From positions 303,901-367,900 of the forward strand of contig NZ_BSTC01000006.1 in NCBI RefSeq assembly GCF_030269305.1: 64,000 nt of DNA, read 5' to 3'. Origin of the DNA: Kineosporia sp. NBRC 101731 (GTDB lineage Bacteria > Actinomycetota > Actinomycetes > Actinomycetales > Kineosporiaceae). Below the pieces are notes generated by a model. The model saw nothing but the letters and a program-made list of their open reading frames with translations. It was not told the DNA's origin and searched no databases. Positions 53,061-64,000 of the stretch are shown one piece after another. A program made the translations under genes and the position numbers. The stretch's first letter is position 1, and every line of letters begins with the position of its first letter.

Positions 53061-54176
53061 CATCCGTCCCCGCAGTCCTCGTGCTCGAGGACGGGACCAG
53101 CTGGCGCGGACGCGCCTACGGTGCCGTCGGCAGCACGGTCGGCGAGGCGGTGTTCTCCACCGGGATGACCGGTTACCAGGAGACGCTGACCGACCCGTCC
53201 TACCACCGCCAGGTGGTCGTCATGACCGCCCCGCACATCGGCAACACCGGTGTGAACGACGAGGACAACGAGTCCTCGAAGATCTGGGTGGCCGGATACG
53301 TCGTGCGTGACCCCGCACGTCGTTCCTCGAACTGGCGGGCGAAGCGCGAGCTGCCCGACGAACTCTCCGCGCAGGGCGTCGTGGGCATCTCCCACGTCGA
53401 CACCCGCGCCATCACGCGTCACCTGCGCGAGCGGGGCGCCATGCGGGTGGGCATCTTCTCCGGCGGCTCGCTGCCCTCGGAAGAGAACCTGCTGCAGCAG
53501 GTCCGCCAGGCCCCGGAGATGAGCGGCGCCTCGCTGGCCGACCAGGTCAGCACCGCCGAGCGCTACGTGGTCCCGGCCGCCGGCGAGAAGCGCTTCACCG
53601 TGGCCGCGATCGACCTCGGCATCAAGGCGATGACCCCGCACCGGATGTCGCAGCGCGGCATCGAGACTCACGTGCTGCCCTCGACCGCCACCCTGGACGA
53701 CGTGCTCGCCGCGAACCCCGACGGGGTGTTCTTCTCCAACGGCCCGGGCGACCCCTCGACCATGCAGGAGCAGATCGGCCTGCTGAAAGAGGTTCTTGAC
53801 CGGCGGATCCCGTTCTTCGGCATCTGCTTCGGCAACCAGATCCTGGGCCACGCCCTCGACCTGGGCACCTACAAGCTGGGCTACGGCCACCGCGGCATCA
53901 ACCAGCCGGTGATGGACCGCACCACCGGCCGGGTCGAGGTCACCGCGCACAACCACGGTTTCGCCGTCGACGCGCCCCGGGACGGCACTTTCGCCACCCC
54001 GTTCGGGCAGGCGCAGGTGAGCCATGTCTGCCTCAACGACGATGTCGTCGAAGGTCTCAATCTTGTTGACGGGCCTGCATTCTCGGTGCAGTACCACCCC
54101 GAGGCGGCAGCCGGCCCGCACGATGCGGGCTACCTGTTCGACCGCTTCGCCGATCTGATGGGGGAGCACAGCGCCG

Positions 54177-54193
<17 letters not shown>
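53057..54193 (+). CDS. carA: Carbamoyl-phosphate synthase small subunit
   Basis: A 378-residue glutaminase subunit. The N-terminal CPSase domain ([19 protein letters not shown]) is followed by a class I amidotransferase with nucleophile Cys257 in FGICFGNQ and His347/Glu349 in YHPEA. It supplies ammonia to CarB for both pyrimidine and arginine synthesis. The start overlaps pyrC by four bases, and the end overlaps carB by 17 bases. Confidence 0.96.
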
Positions 54194-57502
<3,309 letters not shown>

Positions 57503-57506
<4 letters not shown>

Positions 57507-58357
57507 GCTCGGTGTCGGCGGTGTCCTTCGGATCGAGATTGAGGACGTCGGTCAGCTCGCGGGGGTCTCTCTGTGTCGGGATCGACCCGCACCCGGCGCT
57601 GCTGGCGCAGTGGGGTCTGTCCGACGACGTGGCCGGGCTCGAGCGATTCACCCTGACCGTGGTGGAGGCCCTGGCCGACCGGGTCGCGGTGATCAAGCCG
57701 CAGGCCGCGTTCTTCGAGCGGTTCGGCTCGGCCGGGGTGGCGGTGCTGGAGAGGGCTCTGGTCGGTATCCGGGACGGCGGTGCCCTGAGCATCGTCGACG
57801 CCAAGCGCGGCGACATCGGCTCGACCATGGCGGCCTACGCCGATGCCTTCGCGGGGGAGGGCTCGCCGCTGGCCGGTGACGCGGTAACGGTGTCGCCGTT
57901 CCTCGGATTCGGCTCGCTGCGGCCGCTTCTCGACCTGGCCGCGGCCAACGGCAGAGGGGTGTTCGTGCTGGCCCTGACCTCCAACCCGGAGGGCGGGCAG
58001 GTGCAGCACGCCCGCCGGCCGGACGGGAAGACCGTGGCGCAGACCATGATCGACGCAGTGGCCGCGGAGAACGCGGGCGCCTCGCCGACCGGTTCGGTCG
58101 GTGTCGTGGTCGGTGCGACGGTGACCGGAGTGGGCCGCGAGCACGATCTCTCGGTGATCAACGGCCCGATCCTGGCTCCCGGTATCGGGGCGCAGGGGGC
58201 CACTCCGGAAGATCTGCGCGCGGTGTTCGGTCCGGCCCTGGACCAGGTGCTGCCCAACTCCTCGCGCGAGGTACTGGGCGCGGGGCCGACCGTGGCGGGG
58301 CTGCGGGAGGCCGCGGCCCGCTCGGTGGAGGCGGTGGAGAACGCCCTGCGGGCGTGA
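57503..58357 (+). CDS. pyrF: Orotidine 5'-phosphate decarboxylase (type 2)
   Basis: A 284-residue TIM-barrel enzyme converting OMP to UMP. The catalytic DAKRGDIG, the segment [11 protein letters not shown] and the phosphate-binding [15 protein letters not shown] are those of the long type 2 form used in actinobacteria. GTG 57503 overlaps the carB stop. It ends the pyr operon. pyrD, which lies in this operon in Streptomyces, is absent and must be elsewhere. Confidence 0.95.
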
Positions 58358-58367
58358 CCCGGCCGTG

Positions 58368-58403
58368 TCGAACCTGACATCGAACCTGACATCGAACCTG
58401 ACA
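58368..58403 (+). repeat. Three perfect 12-bp tandem repeats
   Basis: TCGAACCTGACA three times, 11 nt after the pyrF stop. Confidence 0.9.
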
Positions 58404-58417
58404 CTGCGTTGATCGAT

Positions 58418-58461
58418 ACGAACGCCCGGTCGCCGGACCTTTCCGGTGACCGGGCGTTCGT
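58418..58461 (+). terminator. 20-bp terminator of the pyr operon
   Basis: Arms 58418-58437 and 58442-58461 pair over 20 positions with a single G-T pair and loop CCTT; TTTGTCCGTTT follows. Confidence 0.92.
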
Positions 58462-58522
58462 TTGTCCGTTTCGTGGTGGGAGGTCCATGAATGAGACTTC
58501 TCTGAGTGCCCTTCTGGTGACA

Positions 58523-58546
58523 TAGAGTGGGAATCGACAATTGTCG
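58523..58546 (+). promoter_or_regulatory. Candidate conservon promoter and operator
   Basis: TAGAGT (58523-58528) is followed 6 bp later by the perfect 12-bp palindrome CGACAATTGTCG (58535-58546), which would cover the transcription start. The leader to the kinase gene would be ~375 nt, so another start may exist. Confidence 0.4.
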
Positions 58547-58913
58547 GGGAGAACCCTGTCGAGTTCGTAGGTATCCGTACACTCTGCGTAAACCGCACTT
58601 GACGCCCATAACTCAGCAGTGACAATGTTGCACCCCTCAGGGCCACATCCGTATCAAATCGGATGCGGCACAACGGGTGTGCCCAAGGCGCCCGAGATCC
58701 CCCCCGCACTTGCTCACCATGCCGGAAACGTTCACACGGACCCGGACTCAGGAGATCGTCACTGCCCGACGGAATGCGAGCGTTCTTCTTGCGCGCTGGG
58801 TGATGGCTCCCAGCCTGCGGTAGCTCGTGGCCTGTCCCACCCCCTAGCTCCTCGAGGGTGGAGGTCGTGGCCCATACCCTCGGTCCCGCGGTTCGGGAAG
58901 GAATGCCGTCTCG

Positions 58914-61808
58914 ATGGCTCCGAAGGCCCGCGGTCCTCGAACGCGAATGGGTGGCCGGTCGATCCGGACCCGCATCCTGCTGCTCGGCTGGGTGCCCAGC
59001 CTCTCCCTCCTCGTCGTCGGCGTGATCCTCGCCGGCTACCTGGCCCTGTCGGCCCGCGACATCCGCGACGGCAACAGCGTCATGGAGACGCAGCTGGGTT
59101 CGTCCCGTGCCTTCATCCCCGAGGCCGAGCGGGAGGGCCGGCTGAGCGTCGTCTATCTGGCCGACCCGAAGGCGAGCAGGACCGAGCTCGACGCCCAGCG
59201 CGCACGGACCGATCAGGTGCTCGCCACGCTGAACGAGGACGCGGTCCTGCTGCAGGAGAACTCGCCCGACTACCTCGCCCCGGTCTTCGCCGACCTGGGT
59301 GCACTCGGCGGCGGCATGGCGCAGATGCGCAAGAGCGTGGACGACCGCACCCTTCCGGCGGCCGACGCCCAGCAGTACTGGAGCAACTTCGTCGACCTGA
59401 CGTACCGCTCCATCTCGCTGATGGCCCGGACCACGCCCAACGGTGAGTCCGGCCAGCAGGAGCGGGAGGCGTCCGAGCTGATCCACCTGGTCAACCAGAT
59501 GTCTCAGGGCAACGCGCTGGCCTACCTGGCCCTGTCGAACGAGGGCCTGACCCCCGAGGAGTACCAGACCTTCGTCAAGACCGGTGGGGTCTACCGCGAC
59601 CGTCTGGAGTTCCTCTCCCAGATGATCACGGATCCCGGGGTCCTGGCCAAGATCACCGCGCTGACCGAGAGCGACAGCTGGCGTCAGCAGGCCCGGATCG
59701 AGCAGGCCGTGCTCAGTGCCGACGCGCTGACCGTACGGGAACGCCAGAAATTGCTGGCTGGTACACCCGTCGCCGAGGTCACCGGGGCCACCAACACCCT
59801 GCTGAGCAGTGAGCCGACGCCGGCCCAGATCAGGAACGGCAACGTCAAGGCCGATCTGCCGATCCCGTCGTCGGCCTGGGAGACCGCCCACAACGACGTC
59901 ACCGACCAGCTCGTCGACATCGCGATCAGCCAGCTCGCCTACTCCTCCGGCATGGCGGTCGACCTGGCCGAGACGCGCTACACACAGTCCATCGCCGGTG
60001 GTATCGGCCTGGTCATCTTCGCCGCGATCGTGCTGTCGCTGACCGCCCGCGAGTCCAACCGCCTGACCCGCCGTCTGCGTGGTCTGCGCGACCAGACGCT
60101 GGACCTGGCCGACAACCGGTTGCCCGCCCTGGTCGAGGGTCTGCGGACCGGTGAGGTCGACGACGAGACCCGGCAGATGCCGAAACTGCACTACGGCCGG
60201 GACGAGATCGGTGAGGTCGCCAGTGCGTTCAACCACGCGCAGGAGGTCGCCGTCAACGCGGCCGTGCAGGAGGCCGAGACCCGGAACGGCCTGCGCGAGG
60301 TGTTCCTCAACATCGCCTACCGCAGCCAGGTCATCGTGCACCGGCAGCTGGGCGTGCTGGAGAAGGCCGAGCGGTTCGAGGAGGACCCGGAGCAGATCGA
60401 GCTGCTGTTCGAGCTCGACCACCTGGCCACCCGCGCCCGCCGGAACGCCGAGAACCTGGTCATCCTCGGTGGCGGCCAGCCCGGTCGCCGCTGGCGAAAC
60501 TCGGTCGAGCTGCTGCAGGTCGTGCGGTCGTCGATCTCCGAGGCCCAGGACTACGCCCGGGTGTCGGTCGGTCGTCTGCCCCGCCTGTCCATCAACGGTG
60601 GCGCGGTCGCCGACGTCATCCACCTGCTCGCCGAGCTCGTCGACAACGCCACCTCCTTCTCGCCGCCGATGTCCAAGGTCGAGGTACGGGGCAACTTGGT
60701 CGGTAAGGGCCTGGTGCTCGAGATCGAGGACCAGGGCCTCGGGATCCCGGCCGACAAACTCACCGAGCTCAACGAGATGCTCACCACGGCACCGGACTTC
60801 CACGCGCTGACCCTGCGCGAGGAACCTCGCCTGGGCATGTTCGTGGTGGCCCAGCTGGCCGCCGGCCAGAACATCCGGGTCACGCTGACCCCGTCGCCGG
60901 CCTACGGCGGAACCAAGGCCGTCGTCCTGATCCCGTCCGACCTGTTCGACGCCTCCGGCGGCGGTGTCACCGGTAGCACCGGCACGCTGGCCCTGGACGG
61001 TGCCGACGACAGTGCGGTGGCACCCGGTGCGCGGTCCCTGCACGAGCGGATGGCCATCACCGGCGAGATGACCGGCGAGATCACGGTCGTCCCGGGCGAC
61101 GGCACCCCGGAGCGGCCCTTCCGCTCCTCCGCGCCGGCGCTGTCCGTGGCCCCGGACGGGCCGCGCAACCCCACCGGCCCGCTGCAGCGCATCGGCCGGG
61201 GGCCGGAGCAGGGCGGCCAGAACAGCCAGGACGGCCAGAACGGTCTGAGGGGCCAGAACGGTCTGGGCGCTCCGGGCGGTCAGATCCGCCCGATGCCCTC
61301 GGCCTCCCGTTCACCGGAGCCGATGCGTTCCTCGTCGCCGGGCTACCCGCCGTCCTCGCGCATCGATCAGTCCGGTGGGGGGAGCGAGCCGATGGTGAAC
61401 CCGCAGGCCCGCGCCGACTACCTGGCCTCACGCTCCGCCGGCCCGGCGACCGGCAGTCTTCCGGTGCGCAGCAGCGGGATGTCGCAGAGCCAGATGCCCG
61501 CGCCGATGTCGAGCCCGGCCGGCCTGGCCAAGGGTGCCCCCACCCCACCCGCGGGAGTACGGGGCAGCTCCCCGGGAACCTCGGTGACCCGGGGCGCGAC
61601 CCGGACCGGTCGTCCTGAACTGCCACGCCGCGTCCGGCAGGCAAACCTGTCCGACCGGCTGAAGAGTTCCCCTGTGCCCAGCACCGGGGCGATGCCCCAG
61701 GACTCCGAGACCACGGGCCCGTTGGACCCGGAAGCGGCCCGCAACCGGATGGCCGCGTTCCAGCGCGGTACCCAGCGCGGCCGCACGGAACGGCCCGATG
61801 GCGCCTGA
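58914..61808 (+). CDS. Conservon sensor-kinase-like protein (CvnA type, nitrate/nitrite-sensing domain)
   Basis: A 964-residue membrane protein. A basic N-terminus and first membrane helix (about 21-44) lead to a ~300-residue extracytoplasmic all-helical domain of the nitrate/nitrite-sensing type. The second helix (SIAGGIGLVIFAAIVLSL), a HAMP-like linker and an HATPase domain follow (N-box ELVDNATSFSPP, G-box DQGLGIP). The segment LDHLATRARRNAENLVILGG is typical of CvnA proteins. The last ~270 residues are disordered Pro/Ser/Gly/Arg. GAAGGA precedes ATG 58914. It heads a four-gene conservon. Actual autophosphorylation is uncertain. Confidence 0.9.
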   Translation: MAPKARGPRTRMGGRSIRTRILLLGWVPSLSLLVVGVILAGYLALSARDIRDGNSVMETQLGSSRAFIPEAEREGRLSVVYLADPKASRTELDAQRARTDQVLATLNEDAVLLQENSPDYLAPVFADLGALGGGMAQMRKSVDDRTLPAADAQQYWSNFVDLTYRSISLMARTTPNGESGQQEREASELIHLVNQMSQGNALAYLALSNEGLTPEEYQTFVKTGGVYRDRLEFLSQMITDPGVLAKITALTESDSWRQQARIEQAVLSADALTVRERQKLLAGTPVAEVTGATNTLLSSEPTPAQIRNGNVKADLPIPSSAWETAHNDVTDQLVDIAISQLAYSSGMAVDLAETRYTQSIAGGIGLVIFAAIVLSLTARESNRLTRRLRGLRDQTLDLADNRLPALVEGLRTGEVDDETRQMPKLHYGRDEIGEVASAFNHAQEVAVNAAVQEAETRNGLREVFLNIAYRSQVIVHRQLGVLEKAERFEEDPEQIELLFELDHLATRARRNAENLVILGGGQPGRRWRNSVELLQVVRSSISEAQDYARVSVGRLPRLSINGGAVADVIHLLAELVDNATSFSPPMSKVEVRGNLVGKGLVLEIEDQGLGIPADKLTELNEMLTTAPDFHALTLREEPRLGMFVVAQLAAGQNIRVTLTPSPAYGGTKAVVLIPSDLFDASGGGVTGSTGTLALDGADDSAVAPGARSLHERMAITGEMTGEITVVPGDGTPERPFRSSAPALSVAPDGPRNPTGPLQRIGRGPEQGGQNSQDGQNGLRGQNGLGAPGGQIRPMPSASRSPEPMRSSSPGYPPSSRIDQSGGGSEPMVNPQARADYLASRSAGPATGSLPVRSSGMSQSQMPAPMSSPAGLAKGAPTPPAGVRGSSPGTSVTRGATRTGRPELPRRVRQANLSDRLKSSPVPSTGAMPQDSETTGPLDPEAARNRMAAFQRGTQRGRTERPDGA

Positions 61809-61889
61809 CCGCCACGGCCGAACACCAGCATCACCAAGGAGAAGGCAGGCGAGAACACTGTTCCCGCGAACCACTGACTGGAAGGCGAG

Positions 61890-62315
61890 ATGACGCAGAA
61901 CAGCGCGATGGGTGGCCTGGACTGGCTGGTGGAGGATCTGCTCCGCCGGCTCCCGGGCGCGGACCGGGCGATCGTTCTCTCGTCCGACGGCCTGCTCATC
62001 GGCCGGTCCAGCAACCTCAACCGTGATGACGGCGAGCACCTGGCCGCGGTCGCCTCCGGCTTCCAGAGCCTGGCCCGCGGTACCGGTCGCCACTTCGGCG
62101 GCGGCGGGGTGCGGCAGACGGTCGTCGAGATGGACAACTATTTCCTGGTCGTCACGGCGGCCGGTCAGGGCGCGTGTCTTGCGCTCCTGGCCGACGTCAA
62201 CGCCGACATGGGCATGGTCGCCTACGAGATGAACCTGCTGGTCAAACAGGTCGGTACCTACCTCAGCTCGCAGCCTCGGGAGGATGCGTCGCCCGGGGCG
62301 GGACCGAGGCCGTGA
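61890..62315 (+). CDS. Roadblock/LC7 domain protein (CvnB type)
   Basis: A 141-residue protein with one Roadblock/LC7 fold (LDWLVEDLLRRLPGADRAIVLSSDGLLIG; then AAGQGACLALLADVNADMGMVAYEM). In conservons this acts with the GTPase, as MglB does for MglA. The C-terminal 20 residues are a Pro/Gly tail. ATG 61890 is 81 nt after the kinase gene. Its stop overlaps the DUF742 start as GTGA. Confidence 0.93.
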   Translation: MTQNSAMGGLDWLVEDLLRRLPGADRAIVLSSDGLLIGRSSNLNRDDGEHLAAVASGFQSLARGTGRHFGGGGVRQTVVEMDNYFLVVTAAGQGACLALLADVNADMGMVAYEMNLLVKQVGTYLSSQPREDASPGAGPRP

Positions 62316-62677
62316 CCCCGTCGGATCAGCACTGGTTCGACGAGGAGGCCGGGCCGCTGGTCCGGCCGTACGCGCTGACCCGTGGGCGCACCACCAGCAA
62401 GCAGCGCGATCTCGCGATGATCACGCTGGTGGTGGCCCTGCAGCGGGTGACCCCCCAGCTGGCCGATGATCTGGAACCCGAAGGGCTCCAGATCATCACC
62501 ATGTGCCAGCACCCCAAGTCCATCGCAGAGGTTTCCGCCGATCTGGGCCTGCCGCTCAGCGTCGTGAAAATCCTCATCGGTGACCTCATCGACCGGCAGC
62601 TGCTGATGTTCCGGTCGGCCGTCACCCCCGACATCAACGTCCTTCAGGCGGTTATCAATGGCATACGCCGACTCTGA
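62312..62677 (+). CDS. DUF742 protein (CvnC type)
   Basis: A 121-residue DUF742 protein with the opening PLVRPYALTRGRTTS and a winged-helix-like core (QIITMCQHPKSIAEVSADLGLPLSVVKILIGDLIDRQLL). Third conservon component; it may link the complex to DNA or to the GTPase, but this is not established. GTG 62312 overlaps the roadblock stop, and the end overlaps the GTPase gene by 20 bases. Confidence 0.93.
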   Translation: MTPSDQHWFDEEAGPLVRPYALTRGRTTSKQRDLAMITLVVALQRVTPQLADDLEPEGLQIITMCQHPKSIAEVSADLGLPLSVVKILIGDLIDRQLLMFRSAVTPDINVLQAVINGIRRL

Positions 62678-63254
62678 CCCGAACCAGCGGCCCGGGGTGC
62701 GCGCGACAGCGGTGAAGCTGCTGATCGCGGGTGGCTTCGGGGTCGGGAAGACCACCATGGTCGGCACGATCAGCGAGATCCCGCCGCTGCGTACCGAGGA
62801 GCTCATCACCGAGCTCAGCCGCGGTGTCGACGACCTCTCCGGCGTCGAGCAGAAGAAGACCACCACGGTGGCTCTCGACTTCGGCCGCATCACGATCAGC
62901 CCCGAACTGGTGCTGTACCTCTTCGGCACGCCCGGCCAGGACCGATTCTGGTTCATGTGGGACGAGCTGGCCGAGGGCGCGATCGGCGCCGTCGTGCTGG
63001 CCGACACCCGTCGGCTGGAGAGCTGTTTCCCGGCCGTCGACTTCTTCGAGCGCCGGGGCATTCCGTTCGTCGTCGGCGTGAACTGCTTCGACGGGGACGA
63101 GCAGTACAACCCCGACGAGGTGCGCGTCGCCCTCGACCTCGACGACCGTGTGCCGGTCGTGCTGGCCGACGTGCGTCAGCGGGCCTCGTGCAAGGAGCTG
63201 CTGGTCACCCTGGCCGAGCACGCCATCAGCATGGCCACCGCGGCCCCGGCCTGA
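62658..63254 (+). CDS. Conservon Ras-like GTPase (CvnD type)
   Basis: A 198-residue small GTPase. P-loop GGFGVGKTT (about 25-33), switch II GTPGQDRFWFMW, and NCFD where canonical GTPases have NKxD, as usual in CvnD/MglA-like proteins. It should cycle with the roadblock protein and signal for the kinase-like protein. ATG 62658 lies inside the end of the DUF742 gene, so these are coupled. No cytochrome P450 or other extra conservon gene follows. Confidence 0.93.
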   Translation: MAYADSDPNQRPGVRATAVKLLIAGGFGVGKTTMVGTISEIPPLRTEELITELSRGVDDLSGVEQKKTTTVALDFGRITISPELVLYLFGTPGQDRFWFMWDELAEGAIGAVVLADTRRLESCFPAVDFFERRGIPFVVGVNCFDGDEQYNPDEVRVALDLDDRVPVVLADVRQRASCKELLVTLAEHAISMATAAPA

Positions 63255-64000
63255 CCCGGGGATTCCCGACCGGCGGCACCGGGTCCAGCACCGGTCAGCA
63301 TCGCATCGCAGCAAGAGAACCGGGCACTTCCGGCGCCACTGGCGTCCGGGGGTGCCCGGATCCATGTCAGGACCTATGTCGGGGCCCAGGTCAGGACCAG
63401 GCGCGGTGACGGCCTGAGGGGCTGTGGTGGGCGGGTGGCTGCCTTGGGTCGGCGGCGTGGGCGGAGGGGCTCCGGGAAGGCGTGGCTCTGCGGAGGGCGT
63501 GGCTCTGCGGAACGCCCGGCCCTCCGGAACGCCCGGCAGGCGCTGGTCGACGGCGTATGTGGGTGGACGGGGACAACCGGCTCGGGACTGGTGGACGCGT
63601 CGGGAAGGGCTCCAGCTGCGGATGTCCCGCAGCCCACCGGCGCCGGGATCGGAGCAGACCTCGACCGTCGCAGGCCTGTGCTGCCCGCTGGGCCCCGCTG
63701 TGACCCATCGGTAACCTTTTACCCTGCAGGCGGGCCCGCCCGCGCCCCGGGAGGCCTCCCGCGGTCTCTGGCACCGATTCGTGGCGCAGTGAGGGTGGGA
63801 TTCGGAGACTGCGATGGGTTCCGGGCCGATTGAGAGCGATTTTGGGTCGGCTCAGGTCAAGGTCCACGCCCGGGTCCACGCCCGGGTCCACGCCCGGGTC
63901 CACGCCCGGGTCCACGCCCGGGTCCACGCCCGGGTCCACGCCCGGGTCCACGCCCGGGTCCACGCCCGGGTCCACGCCCGGGTCCACGCCCGGGTCCACG
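63255..64000. other. Right-end non-coding region
   Basis: No convincing gene. Near 63365-63400 three degenerate 12-mers (ATGTCAGGACCT-like) occur. Around 63480-63535 GTGGCTCTGCGG and GGAACGCCCGG are each repeated. GGTAA-CCTT-TTACC at 63710-63723 is a small hairpin. The last 140 bases are a 12-bp array leaving the window. Long open frames here have repetitive, biased composition. Confidence 0.5.
63861..64000 (+). repeat. 12-bp tandem array, at least 11.7 copies, cut by the window edge
   Basis: GGTCCACGCCCG repeated without a single change from 63861 to the last base (11 full units plus 8 bases). Perfect identity suggests recent slippage. Forward frames would read GPRP or VHAR and a reverse frame DPGV. 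Confidence 0.95.

Larger units (their letters stand above)
58358..58913. other. pyrF-conservon intergenic region
   Basis: No gene is supported in these 556 bases. It contains three 12-bp repeats (58368-58403), the pyr terminator (58418-58461), a TAGAGT -10-like hexamer (58523-58528), the palindrome CGACAATTGTCG (58535-58546), and a CATCCG-N8-CGGATG hairpin (58646-58665). It is noticeably less GC-rich than the genes, as expected of a regulatory region. Confidence 0.6.

Noticed and set aside
58368..58403. TCGAAC in the 12-bp repeats as LexA sites
   Set aside because: Each has only the left half-site; no GTTCGA at 4-nt spacing, and they lie after pyrF rather than at a promoter.
63391..63999. 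Minus-strand DPGV-repeat protein at the window edge
   Set aside because: Beyond the repeat, the frame is Arg/Pro/His-rich without domain features; start lies outside or at the edge, so a gene cannot be supported.
63861..64000. Right-edge repeat as a CRISPR array
   Set aside because: Units are 12 bp with no spacers and no cas genes; a simple tandem repeat.

Overview
The window is about 64 kb of GC-rich DNA with strong third-position G/C bias, frequent GTG starts and tightly overlapping stop/start codons. Gene content and order point to an actinobacterium: pdxST-yebC-ruvCAB-yajC-secDF-apt-relA, then alaS-ruvX-mltG-aroE, aroCKB-aroQ-efp-nusB, bldD-pyrR-pyrB-pyrC-carAB-pyrF. A type IV pilus cluster, BldD, a conservon and sigma28/WhiG-like promoters together suggest a motile or zoospore-forming genus such as Kineosporia or a relative. 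That placement is inference. No tRNA, rRNA, insertion sequence, phage, CRISPR array or plasmid function was seen, so this is core chromosome.

Layout. 1-13507 (+): vitamin B6 glutaminase pair, an MFS exporter, YebC, the Holliday-junction resolvasome RuvCAB, the Sec accessory proteins YajC-SecD-SecF, adenine phosphoribosyltransferase and the stringent-response enzyme RelA/SpoT. 13508-19415: a GNAT acetyltransferase without a standard start, a minus-strand cluster (AbiEi-like protein, DUF349 protein, membrane-anchored cyclophilin), a metallo-beta-lactamase hydrolase, and a minus-strand radical SAM gene of the Rv2578c family with a perfect actinobacterial LexA box. 19652-29878 (+): aspS, two small membrane proteins, rarA, two membrane-associated small proteins, alaS, ruvX, mltG, aroE.

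30073-41185 (+) is the type IV pilus locus: PilT, PilC, the major pilin PilA, three minor pilins (two unusually large), prepilin peptidase PilD, and PilM-PilN-PilO. Three of its transcription units start behind the same promoter type (CTCAAG, 14-15 bp, GCCGAT-like), expected for a FliA/WhiG-family sigma factor. No PilB extension ATPase is present. 41330-47141: chorismate enzymes AroC, AroK and AroB, two Uma2 nuclease-fold proteins, AroQ, EF-P and NusB. 47345-49953: a TPR-GGDEF diguanylate cyclase (active site and I-site intact) converging on the c-di-GMP-responsive regulator BldD, whose promoter holds a near-consensus BldD box. 50168-58357: a pyrimidine operon with a PyrR-binding leader that can pair with its own Shine-Dalgarno, ending in a 20-bp terminator hairpin. 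58914-63254: a conservon (sensor-kinase-like protein, roadblock, DUF742, GTPase). The right edge is a 12-bp tandem array running out of the window.

A recurring oddity is a set of short tandem repeats (9-19 bp units), mostly just downstream of gene ends. Several genes also look leaderless, and in two cases the TAA stop of the upstream gene forms the first half of the downstream -10 hexamer.
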